64,000 nt of DNA from Azolla caroliniana (GCA_043228905.1 JBHGNT010000013.1:18166001-18230000), one strand, 5' to 3'. Shown: positions 10,961 to 22,477, counted from the first letter of the stretch. Notes: a model not told the origin generated them from the letters alone. Numbers and translations are program-made.

Positions 10961-12576
10961 ATGGATCCGGTAAGGTTATTTATTGAAAAATTGAATCAAG
11001 ATCAATTATTTCATGCCTTACGAGAAGTCCGAGAGAAGATTGGTGTGTTTGATGGCACAAATATCTCAAAGTATGTCAATGTCACAATCTAGACTCGAAC
11101 CTCTGACCTTTAACACACACAATACATTGTGTTGTGTTAACCATATGGAACCTCTAGTGAACTATCTACATTCAATTGTGAACTTGTATATATTGTAGAG
11201 TCTAGTGTATAATACATTCAAGAATATTTTGGTTGTTAGTATATTTTAGAATTATTCTGTGGTATATTCTAAACGGGTATATTCTCGAGATATTTCTCGA
11301 GTATATTCTAGAGATATTCAATCTTGGAATTGTATAAATACTTGTAACATCCTTGGTCCCTTTCAAGGGATTCAACACCAGTCATTGACACCACATCGAT
11401 CTAGTATTCTCGTTTCGCCTCATCTTTGGCTCCTTGATCTTTATTTTTGTCTTCATGCCCTCATGTCGCTCACAACATCTAGAGTTCCTAGCCTCGTCAC
11501 ATCTAGCTCCAAGTTCATCCGTCTCTCATAGCCCCATCATCTGTGCTCCATCCTAGTCCGCACTTGGTGTGTCCGTGGCAGTCAATATATATTATGATAA
11601 AATGGAAATGTTTGGTGTGAATGATGTCAATATGATAGAAAACTTTTATAAATGAGTGGAAATGGAATTAAGAGAATTCGTGAAATACAAGCATTGCATA
11701 GTTTGGATTGGAATGCATTCCAAGAAGCGCTTGTGTCTGAATATTCTTGTGAAGATTTCTCTCGAGTTACTATACGTTCATTTCATGAATGGATCTTAAA
11801 AGAAGATAAAGGGTTATATGTGGCTAACACAAAAAAAGAGTTTGATAGGATGTACGAACACTTAAAGCCGGAAGAAAGAAATTCTTTGTCTTGGCAAAAG
11901 GTTGCTTTATTTTTGCAAGCAGTTGACAAGAGATATACAAAAGAATTGGAATTCATGCTTGAAGTACCAAATACTGAGGATGGTATAACTGTAGATTGGA
12001 ATGAGGTAACAAATGCTTGTAATAAATTTATGAAAAGAATGCAAAGGAATGGTGCAATGCTACAAATACCACATGTGGGAATCACAAATCGGCTTGAGCA
12101 AAACATCGAAGTTCAAAGACTTGGTTGAGAACCATCACACGAAATGGTCCATCAACCATGAGAAATGATCGAAACTAAGAGTGAGTCTTTGCTTGATGAT
12201 TTAGTTCAAAGAATGAAAGATCTAACAATTAAAGTGGCAAAGCTTGAGAATGGTCAGACTTCGAGGATAAGGGAACCATTTCGACCTCGATGCATGTTGT
12301 GTGATAGTCTCGAACATTGATTACGTGATTGTGCGGAATATAAAGACATGGAAAATCGAGATTTGGTGTATTGAAAAAATGGTAACATTTATTTAACTAA
12401 AACTAGAAGTCCACTTACAAAGAACTTTGGTGATGGTGGTGTTAAGGTTAAATTTGAAGAAGTTGAAGCAAAGGAGGCTTCCGCAATGTACTACTCGGCA
12501 ACGGCAGGAATGCGCCTCGATGACATGCCATCCCAATCATCATTCTAGGAGAAGGTTGTAAGTACTGCACAAAAGC
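10961..12576 (+). pseudogene. Gypsy A gag remnant, split by a solo LTR
   Basis: The frame starts at ATG 10961 and reads through VFDGTNISKYVN, a Ty3 gag N-terminal motif, where the solo LTR 11080-11580 is inserted. Beyond it, after a frameshift near 11640, comes DWNAFQEALVSEYSCEDFSR and RSFHEWI (11652-12128), then several stops, and a zinc knuckle CMLCDSLEH*LRDC at about 12290-12335 with a stop after the histidine. Gag would package the element RNA. The gene is clearly dead. Confidence 0.75.
11080..11580 (+). mobile_element. Solo LTR inserted in gypsy A gag
   Basis: This 501-bp unit starts TGTCACA and ends CGTGGCA and is flanked by GTCAA on both sides (11075-11079, 11581-11585). It contains TATAAATA at 11333 and, 32 bases on, a short hairpin TCCCTT-TC-AAGGGA followed by TTCAACACCAGT. 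The gypsy C LTR keeps the same spacing, hairpin position and ending CAACACCAGT. I infer a related LTR family; no internal sequence remains, as expected after LTR-LTR recombination. Confidence 0.88.
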
Positions 12577-12581
12577 AAAAG

Positions 12582-13731
12582 ATGAAGATGGAAGACCTTC
12601 GTGTTGCCGGAGATTCTGTAAGGAAAAACACTGGATGGGATGTTCCAATAGATGTTATGACGGTCTATGCTCAGATGGTAGAACACCAAGAGCATGAGGT
12701 GATAGTGGAAGAAAAAAGGAAAAGGCCGGATGATGAGATTGGCTCAACAAAAAAGCATGAGACAAGAGAAAGCAAAAGAAAAGAGATGGACGCAAAGGTC
12801 GAAAAAGGTAAATTTGGTCCTTCATTCAAATTAATGTCTGATATTGAAAAAGATACAGATTTAAAGAAAGTTTTAGAAACAAGAATACTAGACAGTCGAG
12901 TAGAATTTACACTAAGAGAAGTGTTAGGTATTGCAAAAAAGGAATTTCATGATGAAATAATTGATATTGTGCGAAGAAAGAAGCAAGTAAATGAGCAGGT
13001 TAAAGAGAAAAATCCGAAGGTGGCATATGAAGTGGTGAGCAACGAGTCAAACAATATCGTTGTTGACTCTCAACATGCATCAACCTCAATGATAAATTCA
13101 ACAGATGTAAGAAGCGATTACTCTCACAAATGTTGGGCAAGAGCCACTAGTGAGCATCATGTGAAGATTGGAAATGTTCCAGACCCCGTGATGGCACTTA
13201 TTGATCATGGTTCTGAAATAAATATAATGAGTGTTGATTTTTACAAGAAAGGTAGATGGTCAATTGATACTCAACATGGTTGGTGAGTAAAAGCTGCCAC
13301 ATCAGTCATGGAAGATTTATTTGGTGCATGCCCAAATGTAAAGGTTACTATTGGTGATATAGAGGTAGATCAACATTTCTTTGTGCAGGAAGGATCTACC
13401 TATCCAATAATCCTGGGGTAACCATACATTACAACGGTACGGATGGAGACCAAAGTCCTCGACAATGGTTCTGCCTATGCGAAAATCCGTAGCCAAGATG
13501 GACAACGAACTGTACAATTTATGACAATTTGCCCAAATCATGAGAGGAACAAGCAAGAGCTTCGTGATCATTCAATACCAAAAGACTGTGATGATTTTGA
13601 TAATCAGGTTTTTGACTAGGACTGTTGCAAGTGAGGGTTGCAATAGTCCCATTATTAAAAGACCCTCATATAAGGCATTACAACATATGAATAAGCCATT
13701 TCATGTTTCTGAAAGTGGTGCTATATGTGTG
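12582..13731 (+). pseudogene. Gypsy A aspartic protease region
   Basis: The frame 12582-13286 ends in a protease active-site motif, ALIDHGSEINIM (Asp-His-Gly-Ser in place of the usual Asp-Thr/Ser-Gly). After a stop at 13284-13286 the same frame continues through VTIGDIEVDQHFFV and YPIILG with another stop. The remainder to 13731 is the start of the linker to reverse transcriptase, which resumes at 24562 beyond copia 1. Confidence 0.65.
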
Positions 13732-13736
13732 ACTAG

Positions 13737-14345
13737 TGTTGGGATTACGGTCCCTTCTCATGGGATGGTCGGATATCGGAGATGAATGCCGACAAGCCCG
13801 GTTTCGGTTTCGGATCCGGATGACGAAGACCCCGGTTTCGGTACCGGATGACGAATGTACCCGGAGAGCGATCCGGATGCAGGGACATATCCGTGAATAT
13901 GTTCGCTATGGGCCCCTGAGGCTACAGTTGTAAATAGCCCAAAGTCATATAAGTATAAATATGACTTAGGGCAAACAGTGTTGTTGTTGCTTATCATTTT
14001 TCTGTTTTTCCACTCAAGAGGAGTGAAGAGGGAGCAGTCGTGAGACAGAGTGAGAGATAGAGCGCGAGAGAGGAAGAGGACGACGCCTCTGTGTATTTCC
14101 GCCGCCTGTGGCGAGGACAGCGAGCTCAAGGTCGTCGCCTTGGAGCTCGTCATTGTATACTTCTCTTGTATAGTGTTGTTTGGAGTCTTGTACTCCCGTG
14201 GTTTTTCCCATCTAGGGTTTTCCACGTTAATCCCTGTGTACTCGTGTGTTTCTCTCTTTTGGTTTCTATTTTCTGTTGCATTGATCCGCGATTACTCGGT
14301 TGTGGCCGAAAGGAAGAAGGTGAATCGAAGCGTTGATTCCCAACA
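13737..14345 (+). repeat. Copia 1 5' LTR
   Basis: The LTR carries GTATAAATATG with flanking inverted octamers AAGTCATA (13942-13949) and TATGACTT (13960-13967). Its U3 is rich in CCGGATGACGAA-type repeats. The two mismatches with the 3' copy are T versus C, both in CHG or CHG-like context. Confidence 0.95.
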
Positions 14346-14348
14346 AAC

Positions 14349-14360
14349 TGGTATCAGAGC
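14349..14360 (+). other. Copia 1 primer binding site (tRNA-iMet)
   Basis: TGGTATCAGAGC, three bases after the LTR, is the standard plant copia site complementary to the initiator tRNA-Met 3' end. Confidence 0.95.
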
Positions 14361-14375
14361 GAACTGCTGCAGAAA

Positions 14376-17300
14376 ATGGAAGGCGGCGGCAACGGGCAGC
14401 CGGGGATGATGGTGCTGAATGCGCAGAATTACGCTGACTGGAAGATCAAGATGGAGGATCTTCTGATTGTTCGGGACCTGTACGAACCGATTGACAGGTC
14501 GGAAATACCGAAGGGGGTACTTGAGTCGGAGTGGAAGCTCCTGAACCGGAAAGCCGTAGCGACGATCCGACAATATGTCGATGTAAGCGTCCTACAACAT
14601 GTGGCGAACGACACCAACGCATATGAGATGTGGAAGAAGCTGTCGGGCCTTTACGAGAGGAAGAATGCGTTGAACCGGACCTCCCTGATGAGGAAGATAG
14701 TGAACCTCAAGTACCGGGACGGCGAGAGTATGGTGGAACACGTAAGCACGTTCATGGGATTCGTGAATCAGCTTGCGGCGATCAAGTTCCCGTTGGAGGA
14801 TGCAATGCAAGCCATCATCCTGATGTGTACATTGCCGGAAAGCTGGGAGAACTTGGTGGTGACTCTCAGCACCTCCTGCACCGAAGATAACTTGTCCTTA
14901 CAAACGGTAAAGACAAGTATTTTGAATGAAGAAGCGCGTCGGAGAGATAAGGAACCGGCCTCCGACCCGAAGATGTTGTTTACCGAATCGGATCGGGGAA
15001 GACAATGGAACCGGAGTCCGCAAAGACGGGAGAAGTCGGGGACCCGGTCGCAGTCAAGAGGAAGGCCCACATGCTTCCACTGTGGGAAGACGGGGCACTT
15101 CCGAAAGAATTGTCGGCATTACCGAAAAGACAATGGAACCGACAACACCGATTCGAAGAAGTCACCGGAGAGAAACGGTGCATACCGGGGAGCCACGGAC
15201 CGGAATGGTTCGGATCGGCGAGGACAGGACCGGAAAGGAACAACGGCACTCGCGGCAAGTGAGGAAGAAATCATGCTCATCACCGAAGAAGGTGAGCTAA
15301 ACGTTGCCGGCGATGAGACGACCTGGGTGGTCGATTCCGGAGCATCGTTCCACCTGACCCCGGAGAGAAGATACTTCTCATCCTACACAGCCGGTGAGCA
15401 TGGCTGTGTTCGGATGGGAAATGAAGGTACGTGCCGGATTTCCGGCATAGGAGACGTGTGGTTGACAACCCCGACCGGATGCAAAATGCTGCTGAAGGAT
15501 GTCCGACACGTTCCGGAGGTTCGATTGAACCTGATTTCGGCCGGGAGGCTAGACGATGAAGGCTACACAGGTAGCATCCGGAACGGCGTAATGAAGTTCA
15601 GCAAGGGGAGCCTGATAGTGGCTCGGGCCCGGAAAGTCAACACACTGTACCTGATGAATGCCCGGTTATGTCCGGAAGAACTGAATGTGGCAGCCGACAC
15701 TGCCGGTGAGCTGTGGCACAAGAGACTGTGCCACATGAGTGAGAAGGGGATGAAGAGGCTTGCAGAAGACAACCTTATCCCAGTGAAGCATGTGCACCTG
15801 GAGAAGTGCACCGATTGCCTGGCCGGTAAGCAGAACCGAACCTCCTTCCACTCAAGGCCACCGACGAGACGGAGCGCACCATTGGAGTTGGTGCACACTG
15901 ATGTGTGTCAGGTAGAAACGAAGTCACATGGCGGAGCCCAGTACTTCGTAACATTCATTGATGATCACAGCCGGAAGCTGTGGACGGCACCGTTGAAGAC
16001 AAAGGACCAAGCGTTGTGCGTCTTCAAAGAACTCCACGCGAGAGTGGAAAGGGAATCCGGCAAGAAGCTGAAAGCGATACGAGCGGATAACGGAGGGGAA
16101 TACCGGGGGCAGTTCCAGGAGTACTGTCGCTCGAAGGGAATCCGACTCGAGTTTACTGTGCCGAAGACGCCGGAACTGAACGGGCTGGCTGAGAGGATGA
16201 ACCGGACCATAATGGAGCGGGTCCGGAGTATGCTGGCGCATGCGAAATTACCCAAGGGGTTTTGGGCTGAGGCAATGTCGACGGCGACATACGTGATAAA
16301 CAGATCACCCTCAGTACCTTTGGACGGAGACACGCCGCAGAAAGTGTGGACCGGTAAGGAAGTGTCCTACCGGCATCTGAAGGTGTTCGGGTGTCTCGCA
16401 TACGTGCATGTGGCAAAGGACCGGAGAGGAAAGCTAGATCCAAAGACCCGGCCATGCATATTCCTCGGTTACGGCGATGACGAGTTCGGCTACCGAGTAT
16501 GGGACCCGGTCGACAAGAAGATATTCAGGAGTCGAGACATCATCTTCATGGAGGACAAGACACTCGCCGACTGGGAGTCGGAGAAGAAGGTGAAGAGCTC
16601 CAAGTCGACCGGTGAGGATCAACTCTACAAGGAGCAGTCCCGACCGGCAAGGGACCGGTTAGCACTCGAGGATCCGGCCGAAGACGGTGAAGAAACAGAA
16701 CCGGCCGAAGAAGATGAAAACGATACCGGAACCGGCCCCGATCCCGAAATGGATTCGGATGAAGAAGAATCGGAAGAACCGGTTACCGAAGCTCCGGAAC
16801 GGAGATATCCTCTAAGAGAGAGAAGGGCCCCCCGGAGATTTCCGGAACCAGAGCACGTGCTGCTAACCGACGAGGGGGAGCCGGAGAGCTTTGAAGAAGC
16901 AAAACATGACACCCAGAGCCGCAGGTGGTTGAGTGCCATGCAGGACGAAATGGATTCCCTGCACGAGAACCACACATATGAACTTGTGGAGTTGCCGAAA
17001 GGAAAGCGGGCACTTCGAAACAAGTGGGTGTTCAAGCTGAAACCGGGAGATGCCGGAAACCCCCCGAGATACAAAGCCAGGATCGTGGTGAAGGGGTTTC
17101 AGCAGAAGAAGGGCGTCGACTTCGACGAGATATTTGCCCCGGTAGTGAAGATGACCTCCATCCGGACGGTGCTGAGCATAGCGGCAAGCATGGACCTCGA
17201 GGTAGAACAGATGGACGTGAAGACGGCATTCCTTCACGGTGACCTCGATCAAGAGATCTACATGCAGCAACCGGAAGGATTCGAGAAGAAAGGGAAGGAG

Positions 17301-17679
17301 CACCTGGTATGCCGGTTGAAGAAGAGCCTTTACGGACTGAAGCAGGCTCCCCGGCAATGGTACCGGAAGTTCGACTCCTTCATGACCGACGAAGGGTACC
17401 TCAAAACGCAGTCCGACCACTGCGTGTTTGTGAAGAAGTTCGAAGGAGGAGACTTTCTAATACTCCTCCTGTACGTGGACGACATGTTGATCGTCGGACG
17501 GGACCAGGTCAAGATACGGATGCTGAAGAAGGCTCTTCACCGAACCTTCTCAATGAAGGACCTGGGTTCGGCGAGGCAAATACTAGGGATGCACATCATC
17601 CGGGACCGGAAGAAGAAGCAGTTGTGGCTGTCACAGGAGAAGTACGTGACGAAGGTGCTTCACCGGTTCAACATGTCGG
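14376..17679 (+). pseudogene. Copia 1 gag-pol, 5' part (interrupted by copia 2)
   Basis: From ATG 14376 the frame is uninterrupted: UBN2-type gag (residues 1-230), zinc knuckle CFHCGKTGHFRKNC (233-246), protease VVDSGASFH (Asp 320), the GAG-pre-integrase zinc motif (HKRLCHM...CTDC), integrase with Asp 509, Asp 571 and Glu 606, and reverse transcriptase with YVDD at 1033-1036. It is cut after NMS by the copia 2 LTR; the apparent stop at 17721-17723 is read-through into that LTR. The 3' part resumes at 23168. Without copia 2 the protein would have 1357 residues, the same length as that of copia 2, so this gene was intact until the second insertion. Confidence 0.95.
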
Positions 17680-18364
17680 TGTTGGGATTTCGGTCCCTCC
17701 GGATGGGATGTCCCTGGAGATAAATGACGGCAAGCCCGGTTGCGGTTACGGAACCGGATGATGAAGAGTACCCGGCATGAAGCCGGATGAAGTGTACCCG
17801 GATGCGGATCCGGATGATGAAGAGTACCCGGATACGGATCCGGATGATGAAGACCCCGGTTACGGAACCGGATGCTGAAGACCCCGACTACGGAGCCGGA
17901 TGACGAATGTACCCGGAGAGAGATCCGGATGCGGGGACATATTTGTGAATATGTTTGCCAAGGGCCCTTGAGGCTATATTTGTAAATAGCCCGAAAGTCA
18001 TATGTGTATAAATATGACTTAGGGCAAATAGTTTTTGGGTTGTTGCTTAATTTTCATGCGAAGTAAGGGCAGCCGCGAGAGAGAGAGAGAGAGACGAAGA
18101 GGTCGTTGCCTCTGTGTATTGCCGCCGCATGTGGCGAAGACAGTGAGCTCAAGGTTGTTGCCTTGTAGCTTCACCAGTGTACATCCCTGTTCATAGTGAT
18201 AGTTGGAGTTTGAGGACTCCCGTGGTTTTTCCCGTATAGGGTTTTCCACGTTAATCCCTGTGTATCGCATCTTTCTCTGTATTTCCTATTTTCTGCTGCA
18301 TTGATCCGCGATTACTCGGTTGTGGCCGAGTGGTGAAGGTGAATCCAAGCGTTGATTCTCGACA
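17680..18364 (+). repeat. Copia 2 5' LTR
   Basis: Starts TGTTGGG and ends CTCGACA. U3 contains several CCGGATGATGAAGAGTACCC-like units. The TATA region GTATAAATATG is flanked by AAGTCATA (17995-18002) and TATGACTT (18013-18020). A GA-microsatellite follows in the transcribed part. Confidence 0.95.
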
Positions 18365-18367
18365 AAC

Positions 18368-18379
18368 TGGTATCAGAGC
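18368..18379 (+). other. Copia 2 primer binding site (tRNA-iMet)
   Basis: TGGTATCAGAGC, three bases after the LTR. Confidence 0.95.
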
Positions 18380-18393
18380 GACTGTTGCAGAAA

Positions 18394-21300
18394 ATGGAAG
18401 GCGGCGGCAGCGGGCAGCCGATGATGATGGTGCTGAATGCACAGAATTACGCCGACTGGAAGATCAAGATGGAGGACCTTCTGATTGTTCGGGACCTGTA
18501 CGAACCGATTGACAGGTCGGAAATACCGAAAGGTGTACTTGAGTCGGAGTGGAAGCTCCTGAACCGGAAAGCCGTAGCGACGATCCGACAATACGTCGAC
18601 GTGAGCGTCCTACAACATGTGGCAAACGACACCAACGCATATGAGATGTGGAAGAAGCTGTCGGGCCTCTACGAGAGGAAGAATGCGTTGAACCGGACCT
18701 CCCTGATGAGGAAGATCGTGAATCTCAAGTACCGGGACGGCGAGAGTATGGTGGAACACGTAAGCACGTTCATGGGATTCGTGAATCAGCTTGCGGCAAT
18801 CAAGTTCCCGTTGGAGGATGCAATGCAAGCCATCATCCTGATGTGTACATTGCCGGAAAGCTGGGAGAACTTGGTGGTGACTCTCAGCACCTCGTGCACC
18901 GAAGATAACTTGTCCTTACAAACGGTAAAGACAAGTATTCTGAATGAAGAAGCGCGTCGGAGAGATAAGGAACCGGCCTCCGACCCGAAGATGCTGTTTA
19001 CCGAATCGGATCGGGGAAGACAATGGAACCGGAGTCCGCAAAGACGGGAGAAGTCGGGGACCCGGTCGCAGTCAAGAGGAAGGCCCACATGCTTCCACTG
19101 TGGGAAGCCGGGGCACTTCCGAAAGAATTGTCGGCATTACCGAAAAGACAACGGAGCAGACGACACCGATTCGAAGAAGTCACCGGAGAGAAACGGTGCA
19201 TACCGGGGAGCCACGGACCGGAGAGGTTCGGATCGGCGAGGGCAGGACCGGAAAGGAACAACGGCACTCGCGGCAAGTGAGGAAGAAATCATGCTCATCA
19301 CCGAAGAAGGTGAGCTAAACGTTGCCGGCGATGAGACGACCTGGGTGGTCGATTCCGGAGCATCGTTCCACCTGACCCCGGAGAGAAGATACTTCTCATC
19401 CTACGCAGCCGGTGAGCATGGCTGTGTTCGGATGGGGAATGAAGGTACGTGCCGGATTGCCGGCATAGGAGATGTGTGGTTGACAACCCCGACCGGATGC
19501 AAAATGCTGCTGAAGGATGTCCGACACGTTCCGGAGGTTCGATTGAACCTGATTTCGGCCGGGAGGCTAGACGATGAAGGCTACACAGGTAGCATCCGGA
19601 ACGGCGTAATGAAGTTCAGCAAGGGGAGCCTGATAGTGGCTCGGGCCCGGAAAGACAACACACTGTACCTGATGAATGCCCGGTTATGTCCGGAAGAGCT
19701 GAATGTGGCAGCCGACACTGCCGGTGAGCTGTGGCACAAGAGACTGTGCCACATGAGTGAGAAGGGGATGAAGAGGCTTGCAGAAGACAACCTCATCCCA
19801 GTGAAGCATGTGCACCTGGAGAAGTGCACCGATTGCCTGGCCGGTAAGCAGAACCGAACCTCCTTCCACTCAAGGCCACCGACGAGACGTAGCGCACCAT
19901 TGGAGTTGGTGCATACTGATGTGTGTCAGGTAGAAACGAAGTCACATGGCGGAGCCCAGTACTTCGCGACATTCATTGATGACCACAGTCAGAAGCTGTG
20001 GACGGCACCGTTGAAGACAAAGGACCAAGTATTGTCCGTCTTCAAAGAACTCCACGCGAGAGTGGAAAGAGAATCCGGCAAGAAGCTGAAAGCGATACGA
20101 GCGGATAACGGAGGGGAATACCGGGGGCAGTTCCAGGAGTACTGTCGCTCGAAGGGAATCCGGCTCGAGTTTACTGTGCCGAAGACGCCGGAACTGAACG
20201 GGCTGGCCGAGAGGATGAACCGGACCATAATGGAGAGGGTCCGGAGTATGCTAGCGCATGCGAAATTACCCAAGGGATTTTGGGCTGAGGCAATGTCGAC
20301 GGCGACGTATGTGATAAATAGATCACCCTCAGTACCTTTGGACGGAGACACGCCGCAGAAAGTGTGGACCGGTAAGGAAGTGTCCTACCGGCATCTGAAG
20401 GTGTTCGGGTGTCTCGCATACGTGCATGTGGCAAAGGACCGGAGAGGAAAGTTAGATCCAAAGACCCGGCCATGCATATTCCTCGGTTACGGCGACGACG
20501 AGTTCGGCTACCGAGTATGGGACCCGGTCGACAAGAAGATATTCAGGAGTCGAGATATCATCTTCATGGAGGACAAGACACTCGCCGACTGGGAGTCGGA
20601 GAAGAAGGTGAAGAGCTCCAAGTCGACCGGTGAGGATCAACTCTACGAGGAGCAGTCCCGACCGGCTAGGGACCGGTTAGCACTCGAGGATCCGGCCGAA
20701 GACGGTGAAGAAACAGAACCGGCCGAAGAAGATGAAAACGATACCGGAACCGGCCCCGATCCCGAAATGGATTCGGATGAAGAAGAATCGGAAGAACCGG
20801 TTACCGAAGCTCCGGAACGGAGATATCCTCTAAGAGAGAGAAGAGCCCCCCGGAGATTTCCGGAACCTGAGCACGTGCTGCTAACCGACGAAGGGGAGCC
20901 GGAGAGCTTTGAAGAAGCAAAGCATGACACCCAGAGCCGCAGGTGGCTGAGTGCCATGCAGGACGAGATGGATTCCCTGCATGAGAACCACACATATGAA
21001 CTTGTGGAGTTGCCGAAAGGAAAGCGGGCACTTCGAAACAAGTGGGTGTTCAAGCTGAAACCGGGAGATGCCGAAAACCCCCCGAGATACAAAGCCAGGA
21101 TCGTGGTGAAGGGGTTTCAGCAGAAGAAGGGCGTCGACTTCGACGAGATATTTGCCCCGGTAGTGAAGATGACCTCCATCCGGACGGTGCTGAGCATAGC
21201 GGCAAGCATGGACCTCGAGGTAGAACAGATGGACATGAAGACGGCATTCCTTCACGGTGACCTCGATGAAGAGATCTACATGCAGCAACCGGAAGGATTC

Positions 21301-22467
21301 GAGAAGAAAGGGAAGGAGCACCTGGTATGCCGGTTGAAGAAGAGCCTTTACGGACTGAAGCAGGCTCCCCGGCAATGGTACCGAAAGTTCGACTCCTTCA
21401 TGACAGACGAAGGGTACCTCAAAACGCAGTCCGACCACGGCGTGTTTGTGAAGAAGTTCGAAGGAGGAGACTCTCTAATACTCCTCCTGTACGTGGACGA
21501 CATGTTGATCGTCGGACGGGACCAGGTCAAGATACGGATGCTGAAGAAGGCTCTTCACCGAACCTTCTCAATGAAGGACCTGGGTCCGGCGAGGCAAATA
21601 CTAGGGATGCACATCATCCGGAACCGGAAGAAGAAGCAGTTGTGGCTGTCACAGGAGAAGTACGTGACGAAGGTGCTTCACCGGTTCAACATGTCGGAAG
21701 CAAGACCGGTCGGATCGACCCTCCCGACAAACTGCAAGCTGTCCAACAAGCAAAGTCCCAAGACAAAGGCTGAAAAGGAGGATATGATGAAAGTGCCATA
21801 TGCCTCAGCCGTCGGGAGCTTGATGTACGCCATGGTGTGTACGAGACCGGACATCGGATATGCAGTCGGAGTGGTGAGCCGGTACATGAGCAATCCCGGC
21901 AAAGAGCATTGGAACGCGGCCAAGTGGATACTCCGATACCTGAAGGGCACGGCAAACGTGTGCCTCCGATTCGGCTCCGGTAAGCCCGAACTCGACGGCT
22001 TCACCGATTCGGATATGTCGGCTGATGCAGATACCAGCCGGTCCACATCAGGGTATGTGATGACGTATGCAGGGGGAGCCGTTTCGTGGCAGTCGAGGCT
22101 GCAGAAGACGGTTGCATTGTCAACCACGGAGGCGGAGTACATGGCGGCTGTTGAAGCCGGCAAGGAAATAATATGGATGAAGGACTTCATTAGAGAGCTC
22201 GGTATCCGGCAGGAGGAGTACCGACTCTACTGCGACAGTCAGAGTGCAATCCACCTTGCGAAGAACGCGGCCTATCACTCCCGGACGAAGCACATCCAGC
22301 GAAGATATCACTGGATCCGGGAAAGGATAGAAGACAAGGAGTTCGTGCTGACAAAGATCCACACGGACGAGAACGGGTCGGATATGCTGACCAAGGTCCT
22401 CACACCCGACAAGCTGGAAGCATGCCGGAAGAGGATCGGGTTGGAGAGACATCCCATGCCGAAGTGA
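18394..22467 (+). CDS. Copia gag-pol polyprotein, intact, 1357 aa
   Basis: I take ATG 18394 (MEGGGSGQP) as start because it matches copia 1 and follows the primer site; upstream codons in frame lie in the LTR. Domains in order are UBN2-type gag, zinc knuckle CFHCGKPGHFRKNC, protease VVDSGASFH, GAG-pre-integrase, integrase (HTDV, RADNGGEY, AERMNR), reverse transcriptase (KTAFLHGDL, LYVDDMLIVG) and RNase H (YCDSQSAIHLAKN), ending at TGA 22465-22467. No domain is missing and no catalytic residue is obviously changed. A polypurine tract (AAGGGGGAG) follows at once. The product would make virus-like particles and copy and insert the element; whether it is expressed cannot be seen. Confidence 0.96.
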   Translation: MEGGGSGQPMMMVLNAQNYADWKIKMEDLLIVRDLYEPIDRSEIPKGVLESEWKLLNRKAVATIRQYVDVSVLQHVANDTNAYEMWKKLSGLYERKNALNRTSLMRKIVNLKYRDGESMVEHVSTFMGFVNQLAAIKFPLEDAMQAIILMCTLPESWENLVVTLSTSCTEDNLSLQTVKTSILNEEARRRDKEPASDPKMLFTESDRGRQWNRSPQRREKSGTRSQSRGRPTCFHCGKPGHFRKNCRHYRKDNGADDTDSKKSPERNGAYRGATDRRGSDRRGQDRKGTTALAASEEEIMLITEEGELNVAGDETTWVVDSGASFHLTPERRYFSSYAAGEHGCVRMGNEGTCRIAGIGDVWLTTPTGCKMLLKDVRHVPEVRLNLISAGRLDDEGYTGSIRNGVMKFSKGSLIVARARKDNTLYLMNARLCPEELNVAADTAGELWHKRLCHMSEKGMKRLAEDNLIPVKHVHLEKCTDCLAGKQNRTSFHSRPPTRRSAPLELVHTDVCQVETKSHGGAQYFATFIDDHSQKLWTAPLKTKDQVLSVFKELHARVERESGKKLKAIRADNGGEYRGQFQEYCRSKGIRLEFTVPKTPELNGLAERMNRTIMERVRSMLAHAKLPKGFWAEAMSTATYVINRSPSVPLDGDTPQKVWTGKEVSYRHLKVFGCLAYVHVAKDRRGKLDPKTRPCIFLGYGDDEFGYRVWDPVDKKIFRSRDIIFMEDKTLADWESEKKVKSSKSTGEDQLYEEQSRPARDRLALEDPAEDGEETEPAEEDENDTGTGPDPEMDSDEEESEEPVTEAPERRYPLRERRAPRRFPEPEHVLLTDEGEPESFEEAKHDTQSRRWLSAMQDEMDSLHENHTYELVELPKGKRALRNKWVFKLKPGDAENPPRYKARIVVKGFQQKKGVDFDEIFAPVVKMTSIRTVLSIAASMDLEVEQMDMKTAFLHGDLDEEIYMQQPEGFEKKGKEHLVCRLKKSLYGLKQAPRQWYRKFDSFMTDEGYLKTQSDHGVFVKKFEGGDSLILLLYVDDMLIVGRDQVKIRMLKKALHRTFSMKDLGPARQILGMHIIRNRKKKQLWLSQEKYVTKVLHRFNMSEARPVGSTLPTNCKLSNKQSPKTKAEKEDMMKVPYASAVGSLMYAMVCTRPDIGYAVGVVSRYMSNPGKEHWNAAKWILRYLKGTANVCLRFGSGKPELDGFTDSDMSADADTSRSTSGYVMTYAGGAVSWQSRLQKTVALSTTEAEYMAAVEAGKEIIWMKDFIRELGIRQEEYRLYCDSQSAIHLAKNAAYHSRTKHIQRRYHWIRERIEDKEFVLTKIHTDENGSDMLTKVLTPDKLEACRKRIGLERHPMPK

Positions 22468-22477
22468 AGGGGGAGTT

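Noticed and set aside
16625-17074. Long minus-strand frames opposite the copia genes (also 20643-21438, 21678-22190, 23049-23660)
   Set aside because: They are antisense shadows of gag-pol with no domain of their own, repeated identically in both copia copies.
17680-17723. C-terminal residues VLGFRSLRMGCPWR as a natural end of the copia 1 protein
   Set aside because: They are read-through into the copia 2 LTR, which starts at 17680; the real frame resumes at 23168.
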